Origin: Chondrinema litorale
GTDB lineage: Bacteria; Bacteroidota; Bacteroidia; Cytophagales; Flammeovirgaceae
Direction: 5' to 3'
Assembly: GCF_026250525.1 (NCBI RefSeq)
Contig: NZ_CP111043.1
Location: forward strand, 3,981,001-4,045,000
DNA: 64,000 bases
Position numbers and translations under genes: made by a program. The notes under the pieces are model-generated. The model had not been told where the DNA came from and did no database searches. It worked only from the letters and a program-made list of their open reading frames with translations. Of this stretch, positions 1-8,691 are shown piece after piece. Each line of letters starts with the position of its first letter. The first letter of the stretch is position 1.

Positions 1-40
1 TTTCAATCTGGGAAGTTTTGTATTAAAATGGGAATTGCTA

Positions 41-1219
41 CTAACCCAAAATGTCTAGTATAACTCCACAAGCTTTTCTTATGTGTTTTTCTTTGATAAT
101 AAGAGGAGGTGCAATTCGCATAGAATTATCGCAGAATAAGAACCAATCTGTTAAAATGCCATTTTGTAGCGCTTTATCTATTATTGGTTTTAGGGTATCA
201 AATGAGTCAAACTCTGCGGCAAGCATTAATCCTTTTCCTCTAACTTCTTTTATTTTATCATGTTTCAAAAGCTTTTTAAAGAGTTTTCCTTTCTGTTTGG
301 CTTCTTGGTATATTTTACTTTTCGAAACAGTTTTAAGGCTTGCATAAGCTGCTGCTGCACTTACAGGATGACCACCAAAGGTTGTTATGTGTCCTAAAAT
401 AGGATTGTTCTTAAAAACCTTCATTATTTCAACATCACTAATAAATGCTCCAATTGGCATTCCTCCACCAAGTCCTTTAGCTAGTAACAATATATCTGGC
501 ACTACACCAAAATGCTCAAAACCCCAGAGGTTTCCGGTCCTACCAATACCAGCTTGTATTTCATCAAAGATAAGTAAACAGCCTTTATCTGTACATTGCT
601 GTCTCAGTTGCTTCATATAGTCTTTATCAGGAACTCTTATACCTGCTTCTCCCTGAATGGTTTCTACTATAACAGCGGCTGTTTTTTCTGTAATTAATTC
701 TAAATCTTCTGCTTTATTAAATTGAATGTGTTTTACATCTGGCAATAATGGTCTAAAAGCATTTTTAAAAGGTTCGTTACCACAAATAGATAAAGAGCCT
801 TGTGTGGCACCATGGTAGGCATCAAAAGCAGAGATAATTTCTGTTCTACCTGTAAATCTTTTGGCTAATTTTAGGGCTCCTTCTACAGCTTCTGTACCTG
901 AGTTTACCAAATAAACACTATTAAGGCTTTGCGGTAAAAGGTCTGATAAAAGCTTAGCAAGTTTTACCTGTGGTGTTTCTACGAACTCGCCGTATACCAT
1001 TAGGTGCATATATTTATCTACTTGCTTTTTAACTGCTTTTACTACTGCTGGATGCAAATGTCCGAGATTGCTTACGCCAATTCCGGATATAAGATCCATG
1101 TATTTTTTTCCATACTTGTCATACATATAAATTCCCTTGGCTTTTTCAATTTCTACCATTAAAGGGAAGTCGCTGGTTTGTGCAATATGATTTAGGAATA
1201 GTTGTCTTTCTGTGAACAT
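41..1219 (-). CDS. Class III PLP-dependent aminotransferase (acetylornithine/ornithine aminotransferase-like)
   Basis: This is a fold-type I, class III aminotransferase of 392 residues, the usual length for the family. It transfers an amino group to 2-oxoglutarate using pyridoxal phosphate. The phosphate-binding stretch NSGTEAVEGALKLAK is at residues 106-120, the cofactor Asp-Glu pair (FDEIQAGIGRTG) is at about 218-229, and the Schiff-base lysine is K248 in LLAKGLGGGMPIGAF. The ATG at 1217-1219 gives a complete N-terminus. No other arginine-pathway gene is nearby, so the substrate (acetylornithine, ornithine or another omega-amino compound) cannot be assigned. The stop at 41 is close to the window edge, so its downstream neighbour is not visible. 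Confidence 0.9.
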   Translation of the reverse strand: MFTERQLFLNHIAQTSDFPLMVEIEKAKGIYMYDKYGKKYMDLISGIGVSNLGHLHPAVVKAVKKQVDKYMHLMVYGEFVETPQVKLAKLLSDLLPQSLNSVYLVNSGTEAVEGALKLAKRFTGRTEIISAFDAYHGATQGSLSICGNEPFKNAFRPLLPDVKHIQFNKAEDLELITEKTAAVIVETIQGEAGIRVPDKDYMKQLRQQCTDKGCLLIFDEIQAGIGRTGNLWGFEHFGVVPDILLLAKGLGGGMPIGAFISDVEIMKVFKNNPILGHITTFGGHPVSAAAAYASLKTVSKSKIYQEAKQKGKLFKKLLKHDKIKEVRGKGLMLAAEFDSFDTLKPIIDKALQNGILTDWFLFCDNSMRIAPPLIIKEKHIRKACGVILDILG

Positions 1220-1287
1220 TCTTATTTTTTTATTGAACCACTAGTATCTTCTTTTCACGGTTCAATATTACTGCGAAATAGGTAGAT

Positions 1288-1317
1288 AAAAAAAAGAGCA
1301 GAAATTTCTTTCTGCTC
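1288..1317 (-). terminator. Rho-independent terminator after the lipocalin-like lipoprotein gene
   Basis: A 9-bp stem (GAGCAGAAA with TTTCTGCTC, 1296-1304 and 1309-1317) with a 4-nt loop is followed, in the leftward direction, by eight consecutive Ts (the As at 1288-1295). It lies 24 bp past the stop at 1342. Confidence 0.8.
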
Positions 1318-1341
1318 AATAAAGTTATTTAAGTTCTTAAT

Positions 1342-1854
1342 TTACATTCTCTCCCATATTTCGTCTATCCATACAGAATCTACTACTACATAGTCAAGTG
1401 TTTCGGGGTCGAGTTCGTATTCTTTGGCGTATCCTGAATGGTACCACTTATCGCCAACTAGTCGGCAATTAAATGTAACTGAAGTTCCTGTAAGGTCAGG
1501 ATCTTCTGGACTTGTCTGTTTAAAGAAATCGATGTTTTCGGTGTAATGATCTCCATTAAATTTATAAGTGCCTCCACCAGAAGCTATAACAGATTTTTCG
1601 TCGTAAGAAACCCAAGTAAAATGTGAGTTAGTAACCAGTTTTATTTTTGGGTTTATTTCCTGTGGCCAAGTAGTAAATATTGAGTCTCCTGTTTCTTTGA
1701 ATTGAATCAGTTTCCAGCTGCCTTCTAAACCGGGCAGATCAGTTGCGTCTTCTACATTTGTGTCCATTGCTACTTTTTTGGCCCCTTCAGGCGTGGAGCA
1801 GGAATAAGCGAAAAAAAGTAGTATAGTGAATAAAGTGATAAGAGAATTTTTCAT
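1342..1854 (-). CDS. Lipocalin-like membrane lipoprotein
   Basis: The 170-residue product starts with a lipoprotein signal peptide: a charged start, a hydrophobic run, and a lipobox ending FAYSC with Cys19 as the predicted lipidation site. The mature part has the pattern of small Bacteroidota lipocalin-like or DUF4488-like proteins: LEGSWKLIQFK near residue 44, followed by alternating beta-strand-like segments and a C-terminus rich in Trp and acidic residues. These are probably envelope proteins with a beta-barrel fold; no ligand is known. It is a single-gene unit with its own terminator. The family assignment is tentative; the lipoprotein call is firmer. Confidence 0.65.
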   Translation of the reverse strand: MKNSLITLFTILLFFAYSCSTPEGAKKVAMDTNVEDATDLPGLEGSWKLIQFKETGDSIFTTWPQEINPKIKLVTNSHFTWVSYDEKSVIASGGGTYKFNGDHYTENIDFFKQTSPEDPDLTGTSVTFNCRLVGDKWYHSGYAKEYELDPETLDYVVVDSVWIDEIWERM

Positions 1855-2074
1855 TTTCAGTGTTGTTAAAGTTGATAATTTATTTATTGAGGTAAATGAT
1901 TGATTAAATCAGCTTGCTGGTTGAAAATGAAAATCTTTTATTATTGATAGTTTATAGGGTAAATACTACGGAGTATTCCCTAATTAATTCTGAAAGGCAA
2001 TAAATCTTCGAAAAATTATATATCCTGAATATAAATATTTTTCTAAAAGATTCAAATTAAGAGAGGAGTTGTTT

Positions 2075-2107
2075 TAACAAAAAAAGCTTCCTGTGAGGGA
2101 AGCTTTT
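2075..2107 (-). terminator. Rho-independent terminator after ndh
   Basis: A 10-bp stem (AAAAGCTTCC, 2082-2091, with GGAAGCTTTT, 2098-2107) and a 6-nt loop is followed leftward by a T-rich tract. It begins 9 bp past the ndh stop. Confidence 0.85.
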
Positions 2108-2115
2108 AATATATT

Positions 2116-3426
2116 TTATAATGTTTCTACAGGTTCCTTTTTGTTCTTATCTCTAACAAAAGGTCTGATGATTAGTCTGATTCCACGATCGTAATTAAAG
2201 TAGTTCCAGAGCCAGTTTACAAGTACGATTACTTTGTTTCTATAACCAACCAAAGAAATAAGGTGCACAAACATCCAAATAAACCAAGCGAATGCTCCTT
2301 GCCATTTTAATTTAGCAACTTCTACTACAGCTTTGTTTCTTCCTATAGTAGCCATCGAGCCTTTGTCGTGGTAAACGAATTTTTGTTGTGGTTTGCCTTT
2401 AATTCTTTTAAGTAGGTTTTTAGCAAGTAGCTCGCCTTGTTGCATTGCTACAGGAGCAACCATCGGATGACCTTTTGGCGTATCTTTGGTTACCATTGCT
2501 GCAACATCACCAATAGCAAAAATGCTATCGTGCTCAGCTACTTCATTATACTCGTTTACAAGAATTCTGTGGGCACGGTCAAATTGATTATCTTTTAAAC
2601 CTGGTATTGCATTACCCATTACACCAGCCGACCAAACAAGGTTTTTAGCCAGTATAGTTTTATTAATGTTGGTTTTTACAACTGTACCATCATAATCTGT
2701 TACGCGTGTATTTAACCAAACATTTACATTTAGTTTTTTAAGATATTCTACTGCCTTATCAGAAGATATATATGATAGACCTGCTAGTAATTTTGGGCCA
2801 GCTTCGATCAAGTGTATCTGCATACGGCGTACATCCAATTCTGGATAATCGTTTGGTAAAACGTGGTTTTTTAACTCACCTAGAGCTCCAGCTAGCTCAA
2901 CGCCAGTTGGACCACCACCAACAATCACGAAGTTCATTCTACTTTCTCTAGAGTTTATTTCTGAAGAAAGTAAGGCCTTTTCAAAGTTTTGCAACATAAG
3001 ACTTCTAACATCGAGTGCTTGCACTACAGTCTTAAGTCTCATGCCGTATTTCATTATCTGATCATTACCAAAGAAGTTCGTTTTAGAACCTGTTGCTATA
3101 ATTAGATAATCGTAACTAAGAGAGCCTATATTTGTATAAATTGTCTTTATTGTGTGATCTACATTTTCAACATTCGCCATGCGAAAGTGGAAATTCTGAT
3201 ATTCCTTAAATATTTTCCTGATAGGAAATGCTATGGAATCGGGCTCTAAACCCGCTGTTGCCACCTGATATAAAAGCGGTTGAAAAGTATGATAATTATT
3301 TCGGTCGAGTAATACTACCTGTACTTCCTTGTTTTTTAAACCTTTTACAAGTTGCATCCCGCCGAAACCCCCTCCGATAATTATAACTCTAGGAAGGTTA
3401 ATTTCAGGGACATCTATTGTCTGCAT
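2116..3426 (-). CDS. ndh: Type II NADH dehydrogenase (NDH-2), NAD(P)/FAD-dependent
   Basis: This 436-residue flavoprotein should oxidise NADH and reduce menaquinone at the inner face of the membrane without pumping protons. The FAD Rossmann motif VIIIGGGFGGM is at residues 14-24, the NYHTFQPLLYQVATAGLEP segment typical of NDH-2 at 42-60, the second dinucleotide motif VIVGGGPTGVELAG (NADH) at 165-178, and the FAD-binding FAIGDVAA at 301-308. The C-terminus (about 376-410, rich in Trp, Phe and Leu) is the usual hydrophobic membrane anchor. It stands alone with its own terminator. The electron acceptor is inferred to be menaquinone because menD and menB are in this window. Confidence 0.92.
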   Translation of the reverse strand: MQTIDVPEINLPRVIIIGGGFGGMQLVKGLKNKEVQVVLLDRNNYHTFQPLLYQVATAGLEPDSIAFPIRKIFKEYQNFHFRMANVENVDHTIKTIYTNIGSLSYDYLIIATGSKTNFFGNDQIMKYGMRLKTVVQALDVRSLMLQNFEKALLSSEINSRESRMNFVIVGGGPTGVELAGALGELKNHVLPNDYPELDVRRMQIHLIEAGPKLLAGLSYISSDKAVEYLKKLNVNVWLNTRVTDYDGTVVKTNINKTILAKNLVWSAGVMGNAIPGLKDNQFDRAHRILVNEYNEVAEHDSIFAIGDVAAMVTKDTPKGHPMVAPVAMQQGELLAKNLLKRIKGKPQQKFVYHDKGSMATIGRNKAVVEVAKLKWQGAFAWFIWMFVHLISLVGYRNKVIVLVNWLWNYFNYDRGIRLIIRPFVRDKNKKEPVETL

Positions 3427-3786
3427 AATGTATAATTTGGATAGTATATAATATCTGTTCTCATTATATTAATTTAAACAGCTTTAGTCACTTGTATGTT
3501 TCCCTTTTATCTAAAAGATTGACATTATTTTATTGCAATTTGAACAGTTAAATGCCACTAGTAAGATATGGCATCTTATATAAATCAAAACAGGAAAGGT
3601 AAAGGATAAGAAGAATTTTGTGTAAAGATATAACTTATATTTATACGTGTAAATGTTTTATTAAAACTATAAATCATAATAAAACTTAATGAACTGATTA
3701 CGAGTCTATTACTACTTGTGAAAAAATGAAAGATTTACTATGTATTATTCATTTTTAAGTGAGGTTGATTCGAAATAAATTACTGT
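3427..3786. other. Gene-free AT-rich interval upstream of ndh
   Basis: No open frame with coding character is seen on either strand. The stretch must hold the ndh promoter on the minus strand, but I found no exact match to the Bacteroidota TAnnTTTG element there. Confidence 0.5.
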
Positions 3787-3828
3787 AAAAAATAAACCCA
3801 CAGGTAAATAATTTTACCTGTGGGTTTA
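3787..3828 (-). terminator. Strong terminator after the small membrane protein gene
   Basis: There is a perfect 16-bp stem (3793-3808 with 3813-3828) around a 4-nt loop (TAAT). On the minus strand it is followed by a run of six Ts. It lies 22 bp past the stop at 3851. Confidence 0.9.
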
Positions 3829-3850
3829 TAGTATAAGTTTTATTAATATA

Positions 3851-4057
3851 TCAAGCGTGTTTAGCTTGTTTTCTTTTATTTAAGTAATCTTTAAAAGCAA
3901 GGTCTTCGTCTTCGTAATTTACTTCTGCATTATGTGCAAAGTACATGTATAAAGATATAGTAAGTGCGAATACTATCGCATAAATCAAAAATATAAGTTC
4001 TAGAGTTGTCATCTTATTAGGGTAATTTGGTAAAGTAAGTAACTTTTTGTACTTCAA
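3851..4057 (-). CDS. Small single-pass membrane protein, unknown function
   Basis: The frame encodes 68 residues from the ATG at 4057, but an internal ATG at 4012 (residue 16) gives a more natural 53-residue protein. That shorter form starts MTTLELIFLIYAIVFALTIS and runs straight into a membrane helix (about residues 19-40 of the long form). It is followed by an acidic stretch (NYEDEDLAF) and a basic tail (KRKQAKHA). A strong dedicated terminator follows, so the gene is expressed as its own unit. I do not recognise the family. Small acidic-basic tailed membrane proteins can be respiratory-complex or transporter accessory subunits, but nothing nearby supports a particular partner. Confidence 0.6.
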   Translation of the reverse strand: MKYKKLLTLPNYPNKMTTLELIFLIYAIVFALTISLYMYFAHNAEVNYEDEDLAFKDYLNKRKQAKHA

Positions 4058-4161
4058 ATAACCACTTTAAAAAGATGAATATTTATGACCTATATCAGTA
4101 TAAAACTTGAATTACATCACTAATTATTCATTGTAAGAATTAAGTTGAGAAGCGCAGAAAA

Positions 4162-5211
4162 TTAGTCTTCTAGAAGTTCCAGTACATCTTCTTCAAGTTC
4201 ATCTGCTGGGTTAAGGTTTAATGTAAATGCTAAAAAGTAATGTGTTGAATCCATAACTCTTTGCCAGTTGCCAGATACAATTTCAGAACAGATAACATGT
4301 TCTTTGGCATCTTCAAAAGCAACTTTCTGTTTTAAGTTTTCAGGAGTGCCCAATTCGTCAAACATTTCTAGCATGGCAGGTACAGAAACTACCTTGTCTT
4401 GGTTTTCTTCATCCTTATAGTAATAACCTAAAAACACGGGGCATTTTATTTCATTAAAAATTGCAGGTTTCATAATGGCTTCATTTAAGCTAACTAGGTT
4501 TACTACAGCTTCGAGTCTGTATTGAGTTGTCCAGAATTGTTTCTGCATTTCGTTTTTTGTAGTAATGTTCACTATGTCTGAACCTGTAACCATTTGGCCG
4601 ATTTGTAAACCCCAAGGCAAGTTTAGCAGATGAATATCGTCATCGTAAAAATCTACAAGAGGAGAGTAGAGAATAAGGGCTTCTATTAAGTCTGGATTTT
4701 TAGCTGCGAGATAGATTGCAAGCATACCACCTGCAGAAGTTCCCATTACAATTACTTTTTCACCAATTTGTTTTCCTACTTTAATCGCTTCTTTGGCAGA
4801 CTCAATATATGCTTCAGAGTTAAAATCTAGTAGTGCATTTTTTTCATCAATACCATGTTTGTAAAGCCTAGGTACATATAAATTACAACCAAAATATTGG
4901 GCTGTTTTTCTGTGAACAGGATTGCCTTCTCCATACGATGCTGAAAAACCATGTAGGTAAACTATACTATACGGTGTCTTTTCTTTAGTTTCAGGGTTTT
5001 TCCAAAATATTTTGGATTCGTTTTTATCTTTTAAGCCTGTAATTGTGGCTTCTTTATCTGTTATTTGCTTATCGAGCTCATTAGGCACTATTTCTTTTAT
5101 ATCAGAAATTTTTGGGTTTAGGTTAGAGACATTTGGCCGGTTACCCATAAAAAAAATTATAGCTAATAATAAAATTACTACCGGTATTAACAGCCATATT
5201 TTGTTCTTCAT
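4162..5211 (-). CDS. Membrane-anchored alpha/beta hydrolase (esterase/lipase-like)
   Basis: The 349-residue protein has an N-terminal signal anchor (residues 4-22) followed by a charged linker and an alpha/beta hydrolase domain from about residue 78. The oxyanion-hole region is YLHGFSAS (85-92), the nucleophile elbow is GTSAG (157-161, Ser159), the likely acid is D267 or D272, and the catalytic His is H305 in DAKEHVICSE. All three triad positions are therefore present. The domain is expected to face the periplasm. The substrate is unknown; carboxylesterases and monoacylglycerol-lipase-like enzymes share this layout. It is transcribed alone, divergent from the asparaginase gene. Confidence 0.8.
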   Translation of the reverse strand: MKNKIWLLIPVVILLLAIIFFMGNRPNVSNLNPKISDIKEIVPNELDKQITDKEATITGLKDKNESKIFWKNPETKEKTPYSIVYLHGFSASYGEGNPVHRKTAQYFGCNLYVPRLYKHGIDEKNALLDFNSEAYIESAKEAIKVGKQIGEKVIVMGTSAGGMLAIYLAAKNPDLIEALILYSPLVDFYDDDIHLLNLPWGLQIGQMVTGSDIVNITTKNEMQKQFWTTQYRLEAVVNLVSLNEAIMKPAIFNEIKCPVFLGYYYKDEENQDKVVSVPAMLEMFDELGTPENLKQKVAFEDAKEHVICSEIVSGNWQRVMDSTHYFLAFTLNLNPADELEEDVLELLED

Positions 5212-5314
5212 ATTTTAAGTATGATTGATAAAACTTAAAATTAATGTTTTAAGCTTAATTTAGAATCATTAGCTAACCTTAGCGCTCAAATATTTCAAAA
5301 TTCAATTAAGTGAT

Positions 5315-5322
5315 TAGCTTTG
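5315..5322 (+). promoter_or_regulatory. Candidate -7 element for the asparaginase gene
   Basis: TAGCTTTG matches the Bacteroidota TAnnTTTG consensus and lies 77 bp before the asparaginase start. The expected -33 TTTG is replaced by TTTC at the right spacing, so the call is moderate. Confidence 0.4.
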
Positions 5323-5398
5323 TATATCAGTAATATGTATTCAAAGTAAAAACAATATGAACTAAATTTGCTAAGCAAGCAAATACTTAATTCAATAA

Positions 5399-6469
5399 AT
5401 GACAAGGTACTACAAAACAGTAAACATAAATACTGCTATTCAAAAAGGGCTGAGAGGATCTGTTTTAGTGATTTATACCGGTGGCACCATTGGTATGGAT
5501 TACGATGAACAAACTGGCAGTTTAATTCCTTTCGATTTTGAGAAAGTAATTGAAAAGGTTCCAGAATTAAAAAGATTCGAATTTCAGCTCACAGTATTAT
5601 CTTTTAGTAAACTCATAGATTCTTCTGACATAAATATTAACCATTGGTTGGAGTTATCGAGAATTATTTATGATTTTTATGATGATTATGATGGGTTTAT
5701 TATTTTGCACGGAACAGATACAATGGCATATTCTGCATCTGCTTTGAGTTTTTTGTTGCAAAATTTGTCAAAACCTGTAATATTTACAGGTGCGCAATTA
5801 CCAATAGGTGCTTCACGAACAGACGCGAGAGATAATTTGGTAACCGCACTAGAAATAGCTTCAGCTAAGCACGAAGGCAAAGCGCTTATTCCTGAAGTAT
5901 GTATTTATTTTGACCATTTGTTGCTGAGAGGTAACAGGGCTAAAAAAGTACAGAATTTTAATTTCACAGCTTTTGAATCGGCAAACTATCCGGCGTTGGC
6001 AGTAGCTGGCATCCATATCGAATACAACCTAGCTCTTATAAAAGAACAAGCAGATCAACCATTGAAAATTTATAATAAGATGGATAATAATATTGCTGTT
6101 CTAAAAATTTTTCCTGGGATTACATATAATATGATGAAACCTTTACTAGACAATCCAAATATTAAAGGTGTAATTCTAGAAACTTTTGGCTCGGGTAATG
6201 CGCCAACTTCATCTTGGTTTTTAAATTTGATTTCAGAAACCATAGAAAAAGGAATACATGTATTAAATGTTTCTCAGTGTAGTGGGGGAAGTGTAGCGCA
6301 AGGGAAATATATTACCAGTAAATATTTAGAGGATTTGGGAGTGATTGGAGCGGCAGATATGACCTTTGAAGCAGCTATAACGAAGATGATGTTTGTGCTG
6401 GGTAATAATACAGATAATGATGTAATAAAAGAATTATTAGTGAATCCTATGGTAGGAGAATGTAGCTAA
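5399..6469 (+). CDS. ansA: Type I (cytoplasmic) L-asparaginase
   Basis: This enzyme hydrolyses L-asparagine to aspartate and ammonia. The 356-residue length fits the bacterial type I family, and there is no signal peptide. The first catalytic Thr is in YTGGTIG (26-32, Thr30), the second signature HGTDTMAYSASAL is at 104-116 (Thr107-Asp108 region), and GAQLPIGASRTDARDNL at 131-147 carries the conserved Lys-free variant of the substrate loop typical of Bacteroidota homologues. It is divergent from the hydrolase gene and has no obvious terminator, so transcription may fade before the tRNA-Ser gene 235 bp downstream. Confidence 0.9.
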   Translation: MTRYYKTVNINTAIQKGLRGSVLVIYTGGTIGMDYDEQTGSLIPFDFEKVIEKVPELKRFEFQLTVLSFSKLIDSSDININHWLELSRIIYDFYDDYDGFIILHGTDTMAYSASALSFLLQNLSKPVIFTGAQLPIGASRTDARDNLVTALEIASAKHEGKALIPEVCIYFDHLLLRGNRAKKVQNFNFTAFESANYPALAVAGIHIEYNLALIKEQADQPLKIYNKMDNNIAVLKIFPGITYNMMKPLLDNPNIKGVILETFGSGNAPTSSWFLNLISETIEKGIHVLNVSQCSGGSVAQGKYITSKYLEDLGVIGAADMTFEAAITKMMFVLGNNTDNDVIKELLVNPMVGECS

Positions 6470-6540
6470 TAATGATGGATGTGTTGTAATCAAATGTAAG
6501 TTTTAGAAGAAATAGGCTATATTTTTCCAGTAATAATCCA

Positions 6541-6570
6541 ATTAATATTTAGAAAATTAATATTTGGAAA
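6541..6570. repeat. 15-bp tandem repeat, two copies
   Basis: ATTAATATTTAGAAA (6541-6555) is followed directly by ATTAATATTTGGAAA (6556-6570), 14 of 15 positions alike. It lies in the intergenic space before tRNA-Ser; no function is evident. Confidence 0.7.
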
Positions 6571-6680
6571 ATTTGCAACAACTATTTTTTATTAATTTAT
6601 TTGCACAATCCGAAGATAAAGTTAGATACAGTTAATGGGGTTTATGTACCTTTTATTCTTTTTTTAATGTATCTTTTTTG

Positions 6681-6688
6681 TATTTTTG
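6681..6688 (+). promoter_or_regulatory. Candidate -7 element for tRNA-Ser
   Basis: TATTTTTG fits TAnnTTTG and would place the transcription start about 10 nt before the tRNA. The -33 region is only T-rich, without a clear TTTG. Confidence 0.4.
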
Positions 6689-6704
6689 GATTGCATAGTA
6701 AAAT

Positions 6705-6793
6705 GGAGAGGTGGCCGAGTGGTCGAAGGTGCTCGCCTGGAAAGCGAGTGTGCCCCGCAACGGGCACCAAGGGTTCGAATCCCTTTCTCTCCG
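6705..6793 (+). tRNA. tRNA-Ser(GGA)
   Basis: An 89-nt class II tRNA. The acceptor stem GGAGAGG pairs with TCTCTCC (one G-U), the anticodon arm is CTCGC-CTGGAAA-GCGAG with anticodon GGA, there is a long variable arm (TGTGCCCCGCAACGGGCACC region) typical of serine tRNAs, and the T arm contains TTCGAAT. The 3' CCA is not encoded. Confidence 0.97.
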
Positions 6794-6873
6794 CAAGATT
6801 TATTTATATAAGTCTTCATTTTAAACATTTTGGCTTTCATTGTACACTTTAATTGAACATTAAACATTAGGTT

Positions 6874-7713
6874 ATGAAAAAATTATTCTCGTTATTATTT
6901 CTGCTTTGTGCTTTAACTTTCGGACTAACTTCAGTTTCTACAGCACAGGACGAAACAGCTACAGAAGATACTACTGCTATGGCAGATGATTCAACTGCTG
7001 TTTCTACTACTGAAACTGCTAGCACAATGGAAGAAGAAGCTCCTATAGTTGAGGAGGAAGAAGCAGAACCTCAAACTTTCCACCAGATTGTAAAAGAAAA
7101 ATTCATTGAAGGTGACTGGAGATTTATGAGCCCAGTATTATTATGTCTTATCTTAGGATTGGCAATCGCTCTTGAAAGAATTATTTCTTTAAACCTTGCA
7201 ACTACAAACACTAAAAAATTAGTTGCTCAAGTAGACCAAGCTATCACCGAAGGTGGTATCGAAGCTGCTGCAAACGTTACAAAATCAACTAAAGGTCCAG
7301 TTGCTTCTATCTTTACTCAAGGTCTTATGAGAATGTCAGAAGGTATCGAAATGGTTGAGAAATCAATTATTGCTTACGGTTCTGTAGAAATGGGTAAATT
7401 AGAAAAAGGTCTTGTATGGATCTCTCTTTTCATCTCTTTGGCTCCGATGTTAGGTTTCATGGGTACTGTAATTGGTATGATTGGTGCATTCGACGCTATC
7501 GAAGCTGCTGGTGATATTTCTCCATCTCTTGTTGCTGGTGGTATTAAAGTAGCACTTTTAACAACTGTTGCTGGTCTTATCGTTGCGATTATTCTTCAAT
7601 TATTCTACAACTATTGTGTTGCTAAAGTTGACTCTTTAGTAAATGAAATGGAAGATGCTTCTATCTCTTTCGTAGACGTATTAGTGAAGCATAAAGTAGC
7701 TGCTAACAGCTAA
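6874..7713 (+). CDS. exbB: MotA/TolQ/ExbB proton channel family protein with acidic periplasmic extension
   Basis: This is the channel subunit of an ExbB-ExbD motor that couples the proton gradient to TonB-dependent transport or gliding-type machines. It has a cleavable-looking signal peptide (about 1-24, ending VSTAQ), then a Thr/Glu-rich acidic segment (25-67) predicted to be periplasmic, then the ExbB core. Membrane helices are at about 86-107, 180-207 (SLAPMLGFMGTVIGMIGAF) and 221-247 (the glycine- and threonine-rich channel helix). Its length of 279 is longer than E. coli ExbB because of the N-terminal extension. It begins a four-gene operon with the next three genes, spaced 58, 8 and 24 bp apart. 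Confidence 0.92.
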   Translation: MKKLFSLLFLLCALTFGLTSVSTAQDETATEDTTAMADDSTAVSTTETASTMEEEAPIVEEEEAEPQTFHQIVKEKFIEGDWRFMSPVLLCLILGLAIALERIISLNLATTNTKKLVAQVDQAITEGGIEAAANVTKSTKGPVASIFTQGLMRMSEGIEMVEKSIIAYGSVEMGKLEKGLVWISLFISLAPMLGFMGTVIGMIGAFDAIEAAGDISPSLVAGGIKVALLTTVAGLIVAIILQLFYNYCVAKVDSLVNEMEDASISFVDVLVKHKVAANS

Positions 7714-7771
7714 TTATTAAGCCTGAATACAGGTGCTTTCATTGTAGAATTAATTGAATTTATAAATAATT

Positions 7772-8101
7772 ATGGAAGAATTTATTTCATCATATTTACT
7801 ACCAGCATCTTATGTGTTGGTAGTATTAGCCGCAGCAGGTTCTATCCTGATGCCACTTATTAAATCAATAGGAGATCCTAAAAGTTTAGTTGGAACACTC
7901 GTAGGACTTGGTATTCTATTAGTATTATTCCTAATCGGTTATTCTATAGCTGGTAACGAGGTTACTCCAAAATACATGGAATTTGATGTGGATGCTTCTA
8001 TGTCTAAATTCATCGGTGGTGTACTTACTATGTTTTACATTCTGTTAGGTATTTCACTTGTTGGTATTGTATTCACAGAAGTTTCTAAAATCTTTAAATA
8101 A
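7772..8101 (+). CDS. Small three-helix membrane protein of the exb operon
   Basis: The 109-residue protein is almost entirely hydrophobic, with predicted helices at about 9-31, 36-60 and 80-105 and short polar loops (SIGDPKS; NEVTPKYMEFDVDASMSK). It lies between exbB and the first exbD, 8 bp before that gene, so it is very probably co-translated with the motor subunits. I do not recognise a named family. A plausible inference is an accessory or stabilising subunit of this ExbB-ExbD complex. Confidence 0.75.
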   Translation: MEEFISSYLLPASYVLVVLAAAGSILMPLIKSIGDPKSLVGTLVGLGILLVLFLIGYSIAGNEVTPKYMEFDVDASMSKFIGGVLTMFYILLGISLVGIVFTEVSKIFK

Positions 8102-8109
8102 TAGTTTTT

Positions 8110-8667
8110 ATGGGAAGAAGTAAAAGACAATCAGCCGAAGTAAATGCCGGCTCAATGGCAGACATCGCATTCTTGCTACTCATATTCTTCCTGGTAACTA
8201 CTACAATTGCTTCTGATAAGGGTATTTATGTACAACTTCCTCCTAAACCTGAAGATCAGGTGGATGTTAAGTTGAACGAAAGAAACATCTTTAATATCCT
8301 TATTAACTCAAAAGACATGATGTTGGCTGAAGATATGCCAATGGAGATCTCTGAGTTGAGATCAGAAGTTAAAAAGTTTGTTACCAATAATGGAAAGGAT
8401 CCGAAATCTTCGGAAAGCCCGTCTAAAGCAGTAGTTTCTTTAAAAACTGACCGTGGTACAAGCTACGAAATGTATATTTCTGTAGTGGACGAACTAAAGT
8501 TAGCTTATAACGAACTAAGAGCTGGATATCTGGGAATAACTGTTGAGGAATTTGTGAACTTAGACAGAGAAACCCAGGAGGGAGAAGATATGTACGATAG
8601 AGCTAGAGAAGCTTTCCCGTATCAGGTGTCAGATGCTGAACCTTCTGATATTAGTAATTTCCAATAA
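8110..8667 (+). CDS. exbD: ExbD/TolR family biopolymer transport protein (first copy)
   Basis: A 185-residue ExbD: a short cytoplasmic N-terminus, one membrane helix (about 15-35), and a periplasmic domain. The helix carries the essential proton-relay aspartate at D18 in SMADIAFLLLIFFLVTTT. The periplasmic part (PPKPEDQVDVKLNERNIFNI onward) fits the family but has a longer, acidic C-terminus than E. coli ExbD (about 141 residues). It is paired with a second exbD downstream, as is common in Bacteroidota. Confidence 0.9.
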   Translation: MGRSKRQSAEVNAGSMADIAFLLLIFFLVTTTIASDKGIYVQLPPKPEDQVDVKLNERNIFNILINSKDMMLAEDMPMEISELRSEVKKFVTNNGKDPKSSESPSKAVVSLKTDRGTSYEMYISVVDELKLAYNELRAGYLGITVEEFVNLDRETQEGEDMYDRAREAFPYQVSDAEPSDISNFQ

Positions 8668-8691
8668 TTCATTCTTTAAAAAACAGGTATT

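Noticed and set aside
6601..6852. Open frame of 83 codons on the plus strand across the tRNA-Ser gene
   Set aside because: It spans a well-formed tRNA and has no protein-like composition; the open frame is incidental.
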